Positions 34,494 to 43,643 of a stretch of DNA of 64,000 bases are shown piece after piece. The first letter of the stretch is position 1; each line of letters starts with the position of its first letter. The translations under genes and the position numbers were made by a program. The DNA is taken from NCBI RefSeq assembly GCF_003148625.1, contig NZ_QGGO01000009.1:124001-188000 (forward strand), in the 5' to 3' direction. Below the pieces are notes generated by a model that did no database searches, had not been told where the DNA came from, and was given only the letters and a program-made list of their open reading frames with translations. This DNA is from Arcicella aurantiaca (lineage in GTDB: Bacteria > Bacteroidota > Bacteroidia > Cytophagales > Spirosomataceae).

Positions 34494-37400
34494 ATGAAAT
34501 TTTTAGTTACTCAGCAAGAGGACGGAAAGTTCTCGTTCAATCTTACCGACAATGAAGCCAGTTTTGTATTGTCGAGTATTCTCTTCAATGACCGTGATGC
34601 CTGTATTGAGGCAATTCGTGGGCTTACACAAGTTTTACCCAATCGGGCAAATTATCAAGTAGTTTCAAATGAAGGGCAATCAAACTTTAATGTTTTAGTA
34701 GCTGGACAAACAGTAGCGAGCAGTCCAAATTTTGCTGATGATGCATCTGCTTCAGATGCCGCAGATGCTTTAAGTGAAGATACTTCCGATGAACCTCAAT
34801 ATTCAGTTGAAGTCCATACTTTTTCAACTGAAACAACCAATGTAAAACGAGAACAAGTAGTATTGCCCTCATTGAATGAAATTGATTTTGATTCGCTTTA
34901 CGATTTAGATTATGCTTCACCAACTGGTAAAGCTGGTTTTGAAAGTTTTAATCGTGAAGATAAAAATGCTCACTACTTTCATTTTAACGATGAAAATGGG
35001 AAAGCACTTTTATTCAGCAAAGGTTTTGACACAAATGCTAAGAAAGAAAAACGAATTCGACAAGTTATTGCGGCTTCTGAAAAAGTACAACGTTATGAGA
35101 TAAAAGAGGAAGGGGGAGCTTTTTATTTTATTTTAAAAGAAAGAAATAATCTTGAAATTGTAAGAAGTAGAAAATTTACTACACGAGAAGAAGCAGAAAC
35201 CCAATTACAATTCGTTCAGACGAATGCACCAACGTATGCTTCTGAACATCCAGAGCCTACAAAACGAAAAAGTGTAAATCATTATAATTTTGATATAAAA
35301 CCGTTGTCCGCCAACGCTGGTTTTGACTCAATCAAAGGAGAAGACAAACAAAACTATTTTGTTGTGAAAGACGATTCAGGTTTACCTGTGTTGTTTTCAC
35401 AAAGTTATGGTTCTGGCAATGCAAGAGACAATGGTATCAAAACAGTAATTAAGAATAGTATTGAGGAAACGAGATACGAAAAAAGTGACCAAAACGGAAA
35501 ATTCTCGTTTATACTCCGTGCAGGCAACCGTCAAGAAATTGCGAAAAGCCCCGATTTTGAAACAATTGAACAACGAGATACCGCTTTAGCGTGGTTATTA
35601 GCAAATGCTCGTTCTTACGCTGAACAATATGGCGTAGTTTACGAAACTCAAAAAATTGTAACTGAAAATACCGAATCTTTTACCATTGATATGCCAACAC
35701 CCATTTCGGGGGAAGCAAACTCAGAAACCAAAACCAATACAAATATGCAAATTGACAGCTATTTACCTTGTGAATCTTATGCAGGACATACAGAATCTCC
35801 AGCCGAAGATTTTAGAATTTTTCAAAATCCAGAAAACAAAGAACATTATTTTACAATGTTAAGTAAATCTGGAAAAGTAGTTTTTAGAAGTGAAGGCTAT
35901 CCAACAACTGCTGCTCGTGACAATGGTATTGCTTCTGTAACTAAAAACAGAGAGTTGAGAGAACGTTACAGTGTTGTTGAAGATGGTGGAAAATATTTCT
36001 TAATTCTTAAAGCAGGTAATCATCAAGAAATTGCCAGAAGTTGCCCATTTGATATTCAAGATGAATTATTTGGTTTGTATCCATTTATGGTAGCAGGTTC
36101 AACCGCTGCTATTTCATTTGACGATACCGTTAGTGATAATTCTTCAGATAGAGAAATTGACGATTATTTGCCATGTGATGCTTACAAAGGACATGAAGAG
36201 TCTCCTGCGGAGGGAATTCGTACTTTTCAAAACGAAAAAGACGGTGAATATTATTTCTCAGTAGTCAATAACGATGGTGACGTAATCATGAGAAGTGAAG
36301 GTTATCCAACCAAAGGTGCAAGAGATAATGGCGTAGCCTCAGTTATCAAAAACCGTGAGATTAAAGAACGTTATGCCGAAATTGAAGAAGATGGCTTACA
36401 TTATATTATTCTAAAAGCAGGAAATCATCAAGAAATTGCAAGAAGTTGTCCTTCAAAAGACAAAGCAGGACTTTGGGCATTGTTCCCAATTTTAGGCTTA
36501 GGTTTAGCAGGACTTGGTTTTGGAGCTTCCGCAGGAACAGGAGAAATTGCAGGGGCATCGGCTTTGGCAACTGAAGTTGAAAAAGAAAGTGAAGGTATCG
36601 GAGCAGGTGTAATTGGAGCAGGTTTAGCAGGTGCAGCGGCACTCGCAGGCGGATTATCTGGTGATGCCGACGCAAAGATTGAAGATATTAAAAAAGATAA
36701 TGATGGTATCGGAGCGGGTGTAATTGGAGCAGGTTTAGCGGGTGCAGCAGCTTTAGGAGCTTCGGCGTTAATGCCTGATGCAGATGCAAAAGTTTTACCT
36801 GTGGTAGAAACGCCAAAAGTTGCCCCTTTAGCAATGGCTGATGGAGATATTGATGGAGCAGTAGCAGGTGGAGGTTTACCAAAATGGTTATTGCCTATAT
36901 TGGGAATTGCTTTATTGGGAGCTTTACTTTGGTGGTTAATGCGTGGTTGTCAGAAAGAACCCGTTGCGGCTACAACGGAAGTTCCTGCTATGGTAGATTC
37001 GTCAGCAGTTACAACTGATACTGTAAAAGTCGCAGCTACTCCTGCACCAGTTGGAGAGCAAATGGAAGGATTTGCTCCTGTGGTTTTATACTTTGATAAC
37101 GACCAACCAAATAAAAACTCTAAGGCTGAAAGCACTCAATTGACTTATACTCAAACTTTTGAGAAATATATGAGATTGAAAAATACTTTTGCCAAAGAAC
37201 AAGATACGCCAGAAGCAAAAACTGCGGTTGAAGGATTCTTCGATAATAACGTTAAAAAAGGTTATGAAGACTTAAAAGCTTTGACAGCCAAAATTGCAGA
37301 AGCAGTTCAGAAAGGAGAGAAAGTGACCATTACCGTGAAAGGCTTTGCAAGTCCATTGGCACAAAATGATTATAATATTAACTTGACAAAACGTCGTGTA

Positions 37401-37613
37401 AGTAGTATTCAGAATTACTTAGAAAGTTATGAAGATGGTATTTTGAAAAAACACATGGATAAAATCTCAATTACTCAACAAGCGAATGGAGAAGATTCTT
37501 CTGTTTCAGGTTTGAGCGATGATAATAAAAATGTAAAACTTTCAGTTTATGATTTAGCACCTTCAAAAGAAAGACGTGTTGAAATTGTAGATGTACGTTT
37601 TGTAAAAGAATAA
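34494..37613 (+). CDS. Multi-module DUF1508 (YegP-like) protein with OmpA-like C-terminus
   Basis: 1039 residues. Five repeated modules, at about 1-85, 156-245, 272-365, 428-505 and 560-645, resemble DUF1508/YegP units: GKFSFNL, then NAHYFHFNDENGKALLFSKGF, NYFVVKDDSGLPVLFSQSYGS, HYFTMLSKSGKVVFRSEGYPT, EYYFSVVNNDGDVIMRSEGYP, each followed by ARDNGI and YFILKAGNHQEIA-like strands. A Gly/Ala-rich region with two copies of GIGAGVIGAGLAGAAAL (about 700-770) leads to one membrane helix near 797-816 (LLPILGIALLGALLWWLM). The C-terminal part (KVTITVKGFASPLAQNDYNINLTKRRVSSI) is OmpA-like and peptidoglycan-binding. No N-terminal signal is visible, so the N-part may be cytoplasmic and the OmpA part periplasmic. 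The role is not known. Confidence 0.85.
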   Translation: MKFLVTQQEDGKFSFNLTDNEASFVLSSILFNDRDACIEAIRGLTQVLPNRANYQVVSNEGQSNFNVLVAGQTVASSPNFADDASASDAADALSEDTSDEPQYSVEVHTFSTETTNVKREQVVLPSLNEIDFDSLYDLDYASPTGKAGFESFNREDKNAHYFHFNDENGKALLFSKGFDTNAKKEKRIRQVIAASEKVQRYEIKEEGGAFYFILKERNNLEIVRSRKFTTREEAETQLQFVQTNAPTYASEHPEPTKRKSVNHYNFDIKPLSANAGFDSIKGEDKQNYFVVKDDSGLPVLFSQSYGSGNARDNGIKTVIKNSIEETRYEKSDQNGKFSFILRAGNRQEIAKSPDFETIEQRDTALAWLLANARSYAEQYGVVYETQKIVTENTESFTIDMPTPISGEANSETKTNTNMQIDSYLPCESYAGHTESPAEDFRIFQNPENKEHYFTMLSKSGKVVFRSEGYPTTAARDNGIASVTKNRELRERYSVVEDGGKYFLILKAGNHQEIARSCPFDIQDELFGLYPFMVAGSTAAISFDDTVSDNSSDREIDDYLPCDAYKGHEESPAEGIRTFQNEKDGEYYFSVVNNDGDVIMRSEGYPTKGARDNGVASVIKNREIKERYAEIEEDGLHYIILKAGNHQEIARSCPSKDKAGLWALFPILGLGLAGLGFGASAGTGEIAGASALATEVEKESEGIGAGVIGAGLAGAAALAGGLSGDADAKIEDIKKDNDGIGAGVIGAGLAGAAALGASALMPDADAKVLPVVETPKVAPLAMADGDIDGAVAGGGLPKWLLPILGIALLGALLWWLMRGCQKEPVAATTEVPAMVDSSAVTTDTVKVAATPAPVGEQMEGFAPVVLYFDNDQPNKNSKAESTQLTYTQTFEKYMRLKNTFAKEQDTPEAKTAVEGFFDNNVKKGYEDLKALTAKIAEAVQKGEKVTITVKGFASPLAQNDYNINLTKRRVSSIQNYLESYEDGILKKHMDKISITQQANGEDSSVSGLSDDNKNVKLSVYDLAPSKERRVEIVDVRFVKE

Positions 37614-37635
37614 TCTTGCTCGTTATATTATAGCC

Positions 37636-37664
37636 AAAAGCCGTCTCATCGAGACGGCTTTTTT
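37636..37664 (+). terminator. Rho-independent terminator
   Basis: AAAAGCCGTCTC, ATC loop, GAGACGGCTTTT and a T-run, 22 bases after the DUF1508/OmpA gene. Confidence 0.9.
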
Positions 37665-37687
37665 GTATTATAAGACTCTTTTTATAT

Positions 37688-38071
37688 TCAAGCAACTAAC
37701 TCTTGAAACAAACAATCCATAGTTTGTTCTGCATTTTCACAAAGTCCGGGATGAACTTTTGAGGTTTGTACAATGGTGCTTCGGGTGGCGGTTAACCATC
37801 TGAACCGTGATGCAATTGGTAATGCTCCAATTGAACCTCCATTTTTTCCTCCTTTGCAGATTTTTTCCCAAGTTTGGAGATATTTCTCTAATTCTTCCAA
37901 ATCTATGAGTTTTGAAAAACTGGAAATTCTTTCTTTGTCTAAAAGATATTTTGCTTGTAAAAAGCCTTGCTTCGAGCAATAGAGAATAATACCAACGTTC
38001 AAAAACTCTTCACGTTCTACTCTCGGTACTACCCGAATGACGGCATATTCATATATTTGTTTGTCTTGCAT
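37688..38071 (-). CDS. DUF3037 protein, partner of HipA-like kinase
   Basis: 127 residues. Family text at the start: IYEYAVIRVVPRVEREEFLNVGIILYCSKQGFLQAKY; and GGSIGALPIASRFRWLTATRSTIVQTSKVHPGLC in the middle. DUF3037 genes are regularly found beside a HipA-like kinase gene, as here: its start overlaps the end of the kinase gene by 23 bases. The pair is probably translated from one transcript. Function is unknown; a toxin-antitoxin or regulation role is an inference from the HipA relationship. Confidence 0.88.
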   Translation of the reverse strand: MQDKQIYEYAVIRVVPRVEREEFLNVGIILYCSKQGFLQAKYLLDKERISSFSKLIDLEELEKYLQTWEKICKGGKNGGSIGALPIASRFRWLTATRSTIVQTSKVHPGLCENAEQTMDCLFQELVA

Positions 38072-38834
38072 GGTTAGCCTCTTTTACCAATAAATCTGAT
38101 ATTGAAATTCTATTTTCTAAAAATTTTGCATATACATTTCTCACTTCTTCGGCTGATTCTTCACGATTTTCTAACCATTCATCTGGAATTATCGAAAGAA
38201 TTTGCTTGATAAGTTTTGGGGTAATAATTGCTTTTGCTTCTGTGTTTATGGCTTCGAGTTCTGTGGCTTGTGCTAACAAAACATGGTCTTTTACTTGTGC
38301 AAAGGGACGTAAAGATTGTGATTCCCAATTTTCCCAGTTATGATGAAAATATAGAGATGCTCCGTGGTCGATAAGCCACAATTCTTTGTGCCACATCAGC
38401 ATATTGGTATTTCTTGCCGTGCGGTCAACGTTTGTTAAGAGACAATCTAACCAAACAATTTTTGAAGCAGTCTTTGCATCAATGGTTGTTACGATAGGGT
38501 CGAAGGTGATTGCTCCCGAAAGATAATGAACCGCTAAATTTAAGCCAACACTTGCTTTGAGGAGGTCTTGGATTTCTTCATCAGGTTCGGTTTTACTAAA
38601 AGAGTCATCTAAGTTAGCATATACGATTTCTGGCATTTTTAAGCCTAAGGCACGAGCCAATTCCCCTCCAATAATTTCAGCAATAAGAGCTTTTACGCCT
38701 TGTCCTGCTCCTCTAAATTTTAAAACATATAGAAAACCGTCGTCTGCTTCAACGATGGCAGGCAATGAACCACCTTCACGCAAGGGCGTTACGTAGCGAG
38801 TTACATTGACAGTTCTTAATTCTGGATTTATCAT
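38049..38834 (-). CDS. HipA-like kinase (HipA_2 type)
   Basis: 261 residues from ATG 38834. A short stand-alone HipA-related kinase: FLYVLKFRGAGQGVKALIAEIIGGELARALGL at about 33-64 (ATP-binding Lys), then the catalytic loop WLDCLLTNVDRTARNTNMLMW with Asp and Asn, and the metal-binding LWLIDHGASLYFH. It lacks the long HipA N-domain and no HipB-type repressor gene lies upstream. The DUF3037 gene overlaps its end. Serine kinase activity is expected from the family; the target is unknown. Confidence 0.85.
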   Translation of the reverse strand: MINPELRTVNVTRYVTPLREGGSLPAIVEADDGFLYVLKFRGAGQGVKALIAEIIGGELARALGLKMPEIVYANLDDSFSKTEPDEEIQDLLKASVGLNLAVHYLSGAITFDPIVTTIDAKTASKIVWLDCLLTNVDRTARNTNMLMWHKELWLIDHGASLYFHHNWENWESQSLRPFAQVKDHVLLAQATELEAINTEAKAIITPKLIKQILSIIPDEWLENREESAEEVRNVYAKFLENRISISDLLVKEANHARQTNI

Positions 38835-38860
38835 TTGTTGATTTGGATTAATATTCTAAG

Positions 38861-38885
38861 GAAAAGCGATTTGCGATAAAGCGGA
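38861..38885. repeat. Short dispersed repeat (CGCAAATCGC type), copy 2
   Basis: GAAAAGCGATTTGCGATAAA followed by GCGGA, on the opposite strand to the copies at 32376 and 50327. Confidence 0.45.
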
Positions 38886-38924
38886 TTGGTTGCCCATACT
38901 CATAAACACTTGTCTTTATTAAAC

Positions 38925-38963
38925 AAAAAAGGGTGACGATAAATTTACCCGTCACCCTTTTTT
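38925..38963 (-). terminator. Strong terminator, usable in both directions
   Basis: AAAAAAGGGTGACG/CGTCACCCTTTTTT stem with an 11-base loop. Downstream of the E2 gene (minus strand), 89 bases after its stop, and upstream of the HipA-like gene. Confidence 0.85.
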
Positions 38964-39051
38964 GAGAATATTATTTAAGGAAATATGTCAAGTTAGAAAA
39001 TACACTAAGGTCATTTTCTAATACCCAACTCCTAAAACCTAACACCTTAAA

Positions 39052-40716
39052 TTAAACTAATAATTTATAAGGTTCTTCAAGTAATTCTTTTAATGATACC
39101 AAGAAAGCCGCACCGCTTGCACCATCAACTACTCTATGGTCGCAAGTAAGCGTGATTTTCATAATATTTGTTGCATAGAATTGACCATTTTTCACGGCAA
39201 CCGTTTCTTTAATTCCACCTACTGATAAAATACAAGATTCGTTTTTAGGATTGTTGATGATTGAAGTAAATTGTTCAATACCAAACATTCCTAAGTTACT
39301 TACTGTGAAAGTGTTACCTTCCCAATCTTTTGGTTGAAGTTTTCCGTTTTTCGCTTTTCCGCCCAAATCTTTTGTAGTTGCTGCTAAAACAGATAATGGT
39401 AAAGTATCAGCAAAACGAATTACAGGAACAACCAAACCTTCAGCGATAGCAACCGCCATACCGATATGTACATGGCTATTACGTCTGATGTGGTCTTCTC
39501 TCCATGAAGAATTTACGTTTGGATGTTTTTTCAAAGCAACGCCACAAGCTTTCAAAATCATGTCGTTGAATGAAATTTTCACTGGAGAAGCACTGTTCAT
39601 TACTTCTCTTGCTTGCATGGCTTTGTCCATACAGATTTCCATGGTTAATTGGAAATCAACAGCAGTAGATTGAGAATCAGCTAAACTTCTTGCAATTGCC
39701 TTACGCATTTGCGTTAATGGAATCTCTTCAAAACTTTCTACACCGCTAACAGCAGGAACTGAACTTGAAGCTGCTTTTGTAGGAGCTTCAGCCGATTTTG
39801 CAGCAGGAACAAAATTATCAATATCCGCTTTAACGATACGTCCATTTTCTCCAGTTCCTTTTACTTGAGCAATGTTAATGCCTTTGTCTTTTGCTAAAGC
39901 TTTAGCCAATGGAGATGCTTTTACACGTCCATCTGCATCACTTACTGCAACTGCTTCAACCGCTGGTGCAGGAGCTGCCGCCGCTTGTACAGGAGCAGGA
40001 GCTGCTACTGGAGCTGCCGCAGGAGTACCTCCACTTAATAATGCTTGGAAATCAGCCCCAGGTTCACCGATAATTGCAATTACTTGGTCAACTGCAACGG
40101 TTTTACCTGCTTCGATACCAATATATAAAAGCGTACAAGGATTATATTTTGTTACATCTAAGAAATTATCTAACTCAAATTCCATTGTAGCTTTATCAGT
40201 TTCGATTTCAGCTAATAATGTATCACCAGGTTTGATAACGTCACCTACTTTTTTAACCCATGCTACCAAAGTTCCTTCTTCCATCGTATCGCTCATTTTT
40301 GGCATTCCGATGATTTCAGCTTTGATTGAAGATGTATCAACCGCAGGTGTACTTGCCACTGGTGCAGGTGCTGCTGCGGGAGTTTCAACTGCTGCTGGTG
40401 CAGGAGCTGAAGTGGCAGAACCACCTCCGATAAGGTGTTCAAATGCTTCTCCATTTTCACCAATGATAGCAATGATACTATCAACAGGTACTGCTTTACC
40501 TTTTTCTAAACCTATGTATAATAGACGGCAATCTTTAAAATTGCTCAAATCCATTCTTTCGTCTAAGTCAAGTTCCATTGTAGCTTTATCTGTTTCGATT
40601 TCAGCTAATAATCCGTCACCTGGTTTTAAGACATCACCAACTTTTTTGAGCCATTCTGCCACAACACCTTCAGTCATGGTGTCGCTCATTTTGGGCATGG
40701 TTATAATTTCTACCAT
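39052..40716 (-). CDS. aceF: Pyruvate dehydrogenase complex E2, dihydrolipoamide acetyltransferase
   Basis: 554 residues. Two N-terminal lipoyl domains: residues 1-80 with ETDKATMEL (Lys44 is the lipoylated residue) and about 134-210 with ETDKATMEFEL. Ala/Pro-rich linkers separate them. The E1/E3-binding domain is at about 262-300 (VKASPLAKALAKDKGINIAQVKGTGENGRIVKADI). The catalytic core ends with DHRVVDGASGAAFL, with His527 as the general base. The two-lipoyl layout with DLSNFKD/DVTKYNP inserts is that of mitochondrial-type PDH E2. The enzyme transfers acetyl from lipoamide to CoA. The other PDH genes are not in this window. Confidence 0.93.
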   Translation of the reverse strand: MVEIITMPKMSDTMTEGVVAEWLKKVGDVLKPGDGLLAEIETDKATMELDLDERMDLSNFKDCRLLYIGLEKGKAVPVDSIIAIIGENGEAFEHLIGGGSATSAPAPAAVETPAAAPAPVASTPAVDTSSIKAEIIGMPKMSDTMEEGTLVAWVKKVGDVIKPGDTLLAEIETDKATMEFELDNFLDVTKYNPCTLLYIGIEAGKTVAVDQVIAIIGEPGADFQALLSGGTPAAAPVAAPAPVQAAAAPAPAVEAVAVSDADGRVKASPLAKALAKDKGINIAQVKGTGENGRIVKADIDNFVPAAKSAEAPTKAASSSVPAVSGVESFEEIPLTQMRKAIARSLADSQSTAVDFQLTMEICMDKAMQAREVMNSASPVKISFNDMILKACGVALKKHPNVNSSWREDHIRRNSHVHIGMAVAIAEGLVVPVIRFADTLPLSVLAATTKDLGGKAKNGKLQPKDWEGNTFTVSNLGMFGIEQFTSIINNPKNESCILSVGGIKETVAVKNGQFYATNIMKITLTCDHRVVDGASGAAFLVSLKELLEEPYKLLV

Positions 40717-41116
40717 TTTTCTTTGTATAGGAATTTAATCTTTCAGCAAAATATTTGCCTTTTGAGTATATTGTTCGATTTAAAATTCAAAAATAAGGCT
40801 AAACCATTGCTTTCAAAAGCTATCTTGAAAAAATATAAATTTGTCTTGATAATTTCTTGAAATTTTCCTGTTTTTTGATGTTCAGAATGTTTTTATGTTC
40901 TCTAAATATTATAAAATTATTCGCACTTCCCAATTTTGTTTTGTCAATTGACAAAGAAATAATCGTGACAAATTATACTCAAAACCACATAAATTTAAAG
41001 TGTAATTTTCTCAAAACGCCTTCCGATATTTTATACCGTTACCTAAATCCCAAGAGAATATCTTGGTAAACGACCACAAAGCGTTTAATTTTGTAGTTCT
41101 GAAAAAACAGACCTCA
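40717..41116. other. Intergenic region between divergent E2 and acyltransferase genes
   Basis: 400 bases without a supported gene. It must hold the divergent promoters for the E2 gene and the acyltransferase/GT-C pair. The frame from TTG 41063 adds an unconserved N-terminus to the acyltransferase and was not used. No repeat or hairpin stands out. Confidence 0.5.
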
Positions 41117-42244
41117 ATGTCTTCAACCAAAAACTCTTTATTTTTTCCTAATCTCAATGGCGTTCGTTTTATTGCGGCTTTTTGGGTTATTATACATCAT
41201 ATAGAACAATTTAAAGATAAGTTCGGTTTTGCCAATCATATATTTTATACACGATTTATAAGAATGATTGGTCCTTTAAGCGTTTTCTTATTTTTTGTTT
41301 TAAGCGGTTTCTTGATTACATCTTTATTATTTGTTGAAAAAGAACGAACGAATACCATTGATATAAAAAGCTTTTATATGAGACGAGTGCTTAGAATTTG
41401 GCCTTTATATTTTTTGACGGTTATCTTAGGACTTTTTGTATTACCCCAAATACCTTTTCTTGATATTCCAGATGAAACGGCAAGTATTGGCATTGATTTT
41501 ACGGAGAAAATAATTCTCTATGTTTTAATTCTTCCAAATGTTGTTACAGGTGTTTTTAAGCACATTCCATATTTGTCTCAAAATTGGTCGATAGGAGTGG
41601 AGGAACAATTTTATTACTTTTGGCCTTGGGTGATTCGTCAGACTAAACCCAAACGTCTATTAGTAGTGATGGTTTTTTTCTTGGTTACTATTTACATCGT
41701 TCGTTCGCTTACGGTTTTGTATATGCCAGAAGTTGGGTTGTGGAAGTATTTGAATGAATTTATAAAATCTTTACGATTGACCTGTATGATTTTGGGTGCA
41801 ATTGGAGCATATTTTACCTATTATCATCTTGAATCAAAATTAGTTAAACTGATATTTCACAGATATTTTCAAATCGGATTATATGCACTTCTACTTGGAA
41901 TGCTCATCATTGGCGTTTATTTACCGGGAGTGAATCAAGAAGTTTATGCTTTTATTTTTACGCTTATTTTGATGAATTTGGCTAAAAACCCAGACAATAT
42001 TCTGAATTTGGAAAATCCTGTTTTTGATTATTTAGGGAAAATAACATACGGAATGTATATGTATCATACGATTGCGGTGGTTATTGGCGTAAAAATTTCA
42101 ATGGCTTACAATCAAAGTAATTGGGTGAGTTATCCGATTACTTACGTTTTGACAATTATTATTTCTGCTATTTCTTACGAATTTTTTGAAAAACCATTTT
42201 TAACGCTCAAAGATAAATTCACGACTGTTAAAAGTGGAAAATAA
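41117..42244 (+). CDS. Acyltransferase family 3 membrane protein
   Basis: 375 residues from ATG 41117. The N-terminus FPNLNGVRFIAAFWVIIHHIEQFK carries the family motif with the catalytic-type histidine pair, followed by PLSVFLFFVLSGFLIT and the FYMRRVLRIWPLYFL arginine motif. WSIGVEEQFYYFWP in the loop is diagnostic. About ten helices. Members acetylate or acylate extracellular polysaccharides and lipids at the inner membrane. The next gene, 61 bases on, is a GT-C-like membrane protein, which suggests a role in surface glycans. Confidence 0.9.
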   Translation: MSSTKNSLFFPNLNGVRFIAAFWVIIHHIEQFKDKFGFANHIFYTRFIRMIGPLSVFLFFVLSGFLITSLLFVEKERTNTIDIKSFYMRRVLRIWPLYFLTVILGLFVLPQIPFLDIPDETASIGIDFTEKIILYVLILPNVVTGVFKHIPYLSQNWSIGVEEQFYYFWPWVIRQTKPKRLLVVMVFFLVTIYIVRSLTVLYMPEVGLWKYLNEFIKSLRLTCMILGAIGAYFTYYHLESKLVKLIFHRYFQIGLYALLLGMLIIGVYLPGVNQEVYAFIFTLILMNLAKNPDNILNLENPVFDYLGKITYGMYMYHTIAVVIGVKISMAYNQSNWVSYPITYVLTIIISAISYEFFEKPFLTLKDKFTTVKSGK

Positions 42245-42305
42245 CTAATCCTTAATTTTTTAATTATTTAAGACTAAGAGTATTTAACCTTGGTGACTTA
42301 TAAAT

Positions 42306-43556
42306 ATGACAGATTACGAACTTTACGAAGTAGTTTACAATAAAGCATATATTTCTGCTACTCTGTGTTTGTTGGCAGTTATCGCATTTCGTTTTAGAAG
42401 TGAAATTGAAAGTTTTTTTGCTCGTTTTGGAAAAGGAAAATCTTTCTTTTTGATAACTTTTTGTTTGCGTATTCTTCCATTTTTGATTGTTTACGTGTAT
42501 TATGGCTACGATGCCCAGTCGGATGTTCAAATTTTTTGGAAATCAGCTCAACAAGCCGCCAAATTAAAATTGGTTTATCGTGATTTTGAATCGTTATATT
42601 CTCCTTTTTTTGCTTACATAACTGCTTTACCTTTGTTTTTGTGGGATACTGCTCGTGCCGTAACGCTATTGATGATTTTAATTGAAATGGCAGTTTTATG
42701 GCTTACCATGAAAACGTATCCTGATAGAAGTTCGGCTTCAACTTTGTTTAAAGGATTGATTTATTTGTTATTGCCCGCACCTTACATTTTTTGTGTTTTG
42801 GGTGGACAAGAAGATATTTGGATGTGGGGTTTTGCTTGCTTGGTGGTTTATGCTTGGCAAAGAAAAAAGTCAGATTTCGTTTTGGGAATTATTACAGGTT
42901 TGGGCTTATTGGTCACGAAGGCGTTTTTCGTTTTGTTGCTTCCTTTATTATTCTTAAAACTGAAAAACAAAGTACAATTTGTGCTTGGAAATGCCGTCGT
43001 CGGGTTGCCTGTTTTGTTGTTTTTGTATGTATTGAGTAGCACTTCATTTTTAATGCCTATTCGTTTGGCACAAGAACCAATGGCGGTAAATATGTGGTCG
43101 GTGATTAATCCTTTGATTTGGAATTATGGCATTACATCGGATATTAAACTGTTGAATTGGATAGGACTTTTCGTTATTTTATCCATTGCGATTTGGCAAA
43201 CAATGAAAGATAAATCGCTTGATATTCAGCAATTTATGCCTAAAATTTGGATGCTAATTTTTGGCGTGATGATGGTTGTGCAAATTGGAGCTTATGCCAA
43301 TTATATTTTCATTTTTGCTATGCCTTTGATTTTCGGTTTTAACTTCTTCAAGAATAAAACATTCCTGATTATCACGTTTTTAGTTCAATCTTTTGCAACA
43401 GTACAACCTTCATTTTGGTTTAGAATTGGAAAACCATTTTTAAGATTTGATAACCTTTTAGGTGCAAAGTTTGCCGTAGAATATACTTTAGAAATGGTTG
43501 TTTTTGTAGGAGTGATTTATTGGTTAATAAAGGTGTTGAGAAGTGAAATAAAGTAA
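42306..43556 (+). CDS. GT-C-like polytopic membrane protein (glycosyltransferase 87-like)
   Basis: 416 residues, about 10-11 hydrophobic helices. An early acidic loop GYDAQSDVQIFWKSAQQAAK is at the place where GT-C enzymes have their catalytic acidic residue, and DFESLYSPFFAYITALP follows, as in mannosyltransferase-like GT87/PIG-M proteins. Later: LPAPYIFCVLGGQEDIWMWGFACL. Expected to transfer a sugar from a lipid-phosphate donor on the outer face of the inner membrane. Operon partner of the acyltransferase. Specific acceptor unknown. Confidence 0.7.
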   Translation: MTDYELYEVVYNKAYISATLCLLAVIAFRFRSEIESFFARFGKGKSFFLITFCLRILPFLIVYVYYGYDAQSDVQIFWKSAQQAAKLKLVYRDFESLYSPFFAYITALPLFLWDTARAVTLLMILIEMAVLWLTMKTYPDRSSASTLFKGLIYLLLPAPYIFCVLGGQEDIWMWGFACLVVYAWQRKKSDFVLGIITGLGLLVTKAFFVLLLPLLFLKLKNKVQFVLGNAVVGLPVLLFLYVLSSTSFLMPIRLAQEPMAVNMWSVINPLIWNYGITSDIKLLNWIGLFVILSIAIWQTMKDKSLDIQQFMPKIWMLIFGVMMVVQIGAYANYIFIFAMPLIFGFNFFKNKTFLIITFLVQSFATVQPSFWFRIGKPFLRFDNLLGAKFAVEYTLEMVVFVGVIYWLIKVLRSEIK

Positions 43557-43561
43557 ATTTT

Positions 43562-43625
43562 AGGTAGGGACGAATAGCATTCGTCTATCGTTGTGCAGTT
43601 GGACGAATGCTATTCGTCCCTACCT
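43562..43625. terminator. 24-bp perfect palindrome between convergent genes
   Basis: Arms AGGTAGGGACGAATAGCATT and matching complement, total 24 bp per arm, with a 16-base loop. It lies between the end of the GT-C gene and the end of the CRTAC1 gene. It has the look of a dispersed palindromic repeat serving as a terminator for both. Confidence 0.8.
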
Positions 43626-43643
43626 GAGGCAACTCTTAATAAT

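Noticed and set aside
39872-40738. 288-codon ORF antisense to the E2 gene
   Set aside because: It is a shadow of the Ala/Pro-rich and lipoyl-coding DNA of the E2 gene; the opposite strand has clear domains.
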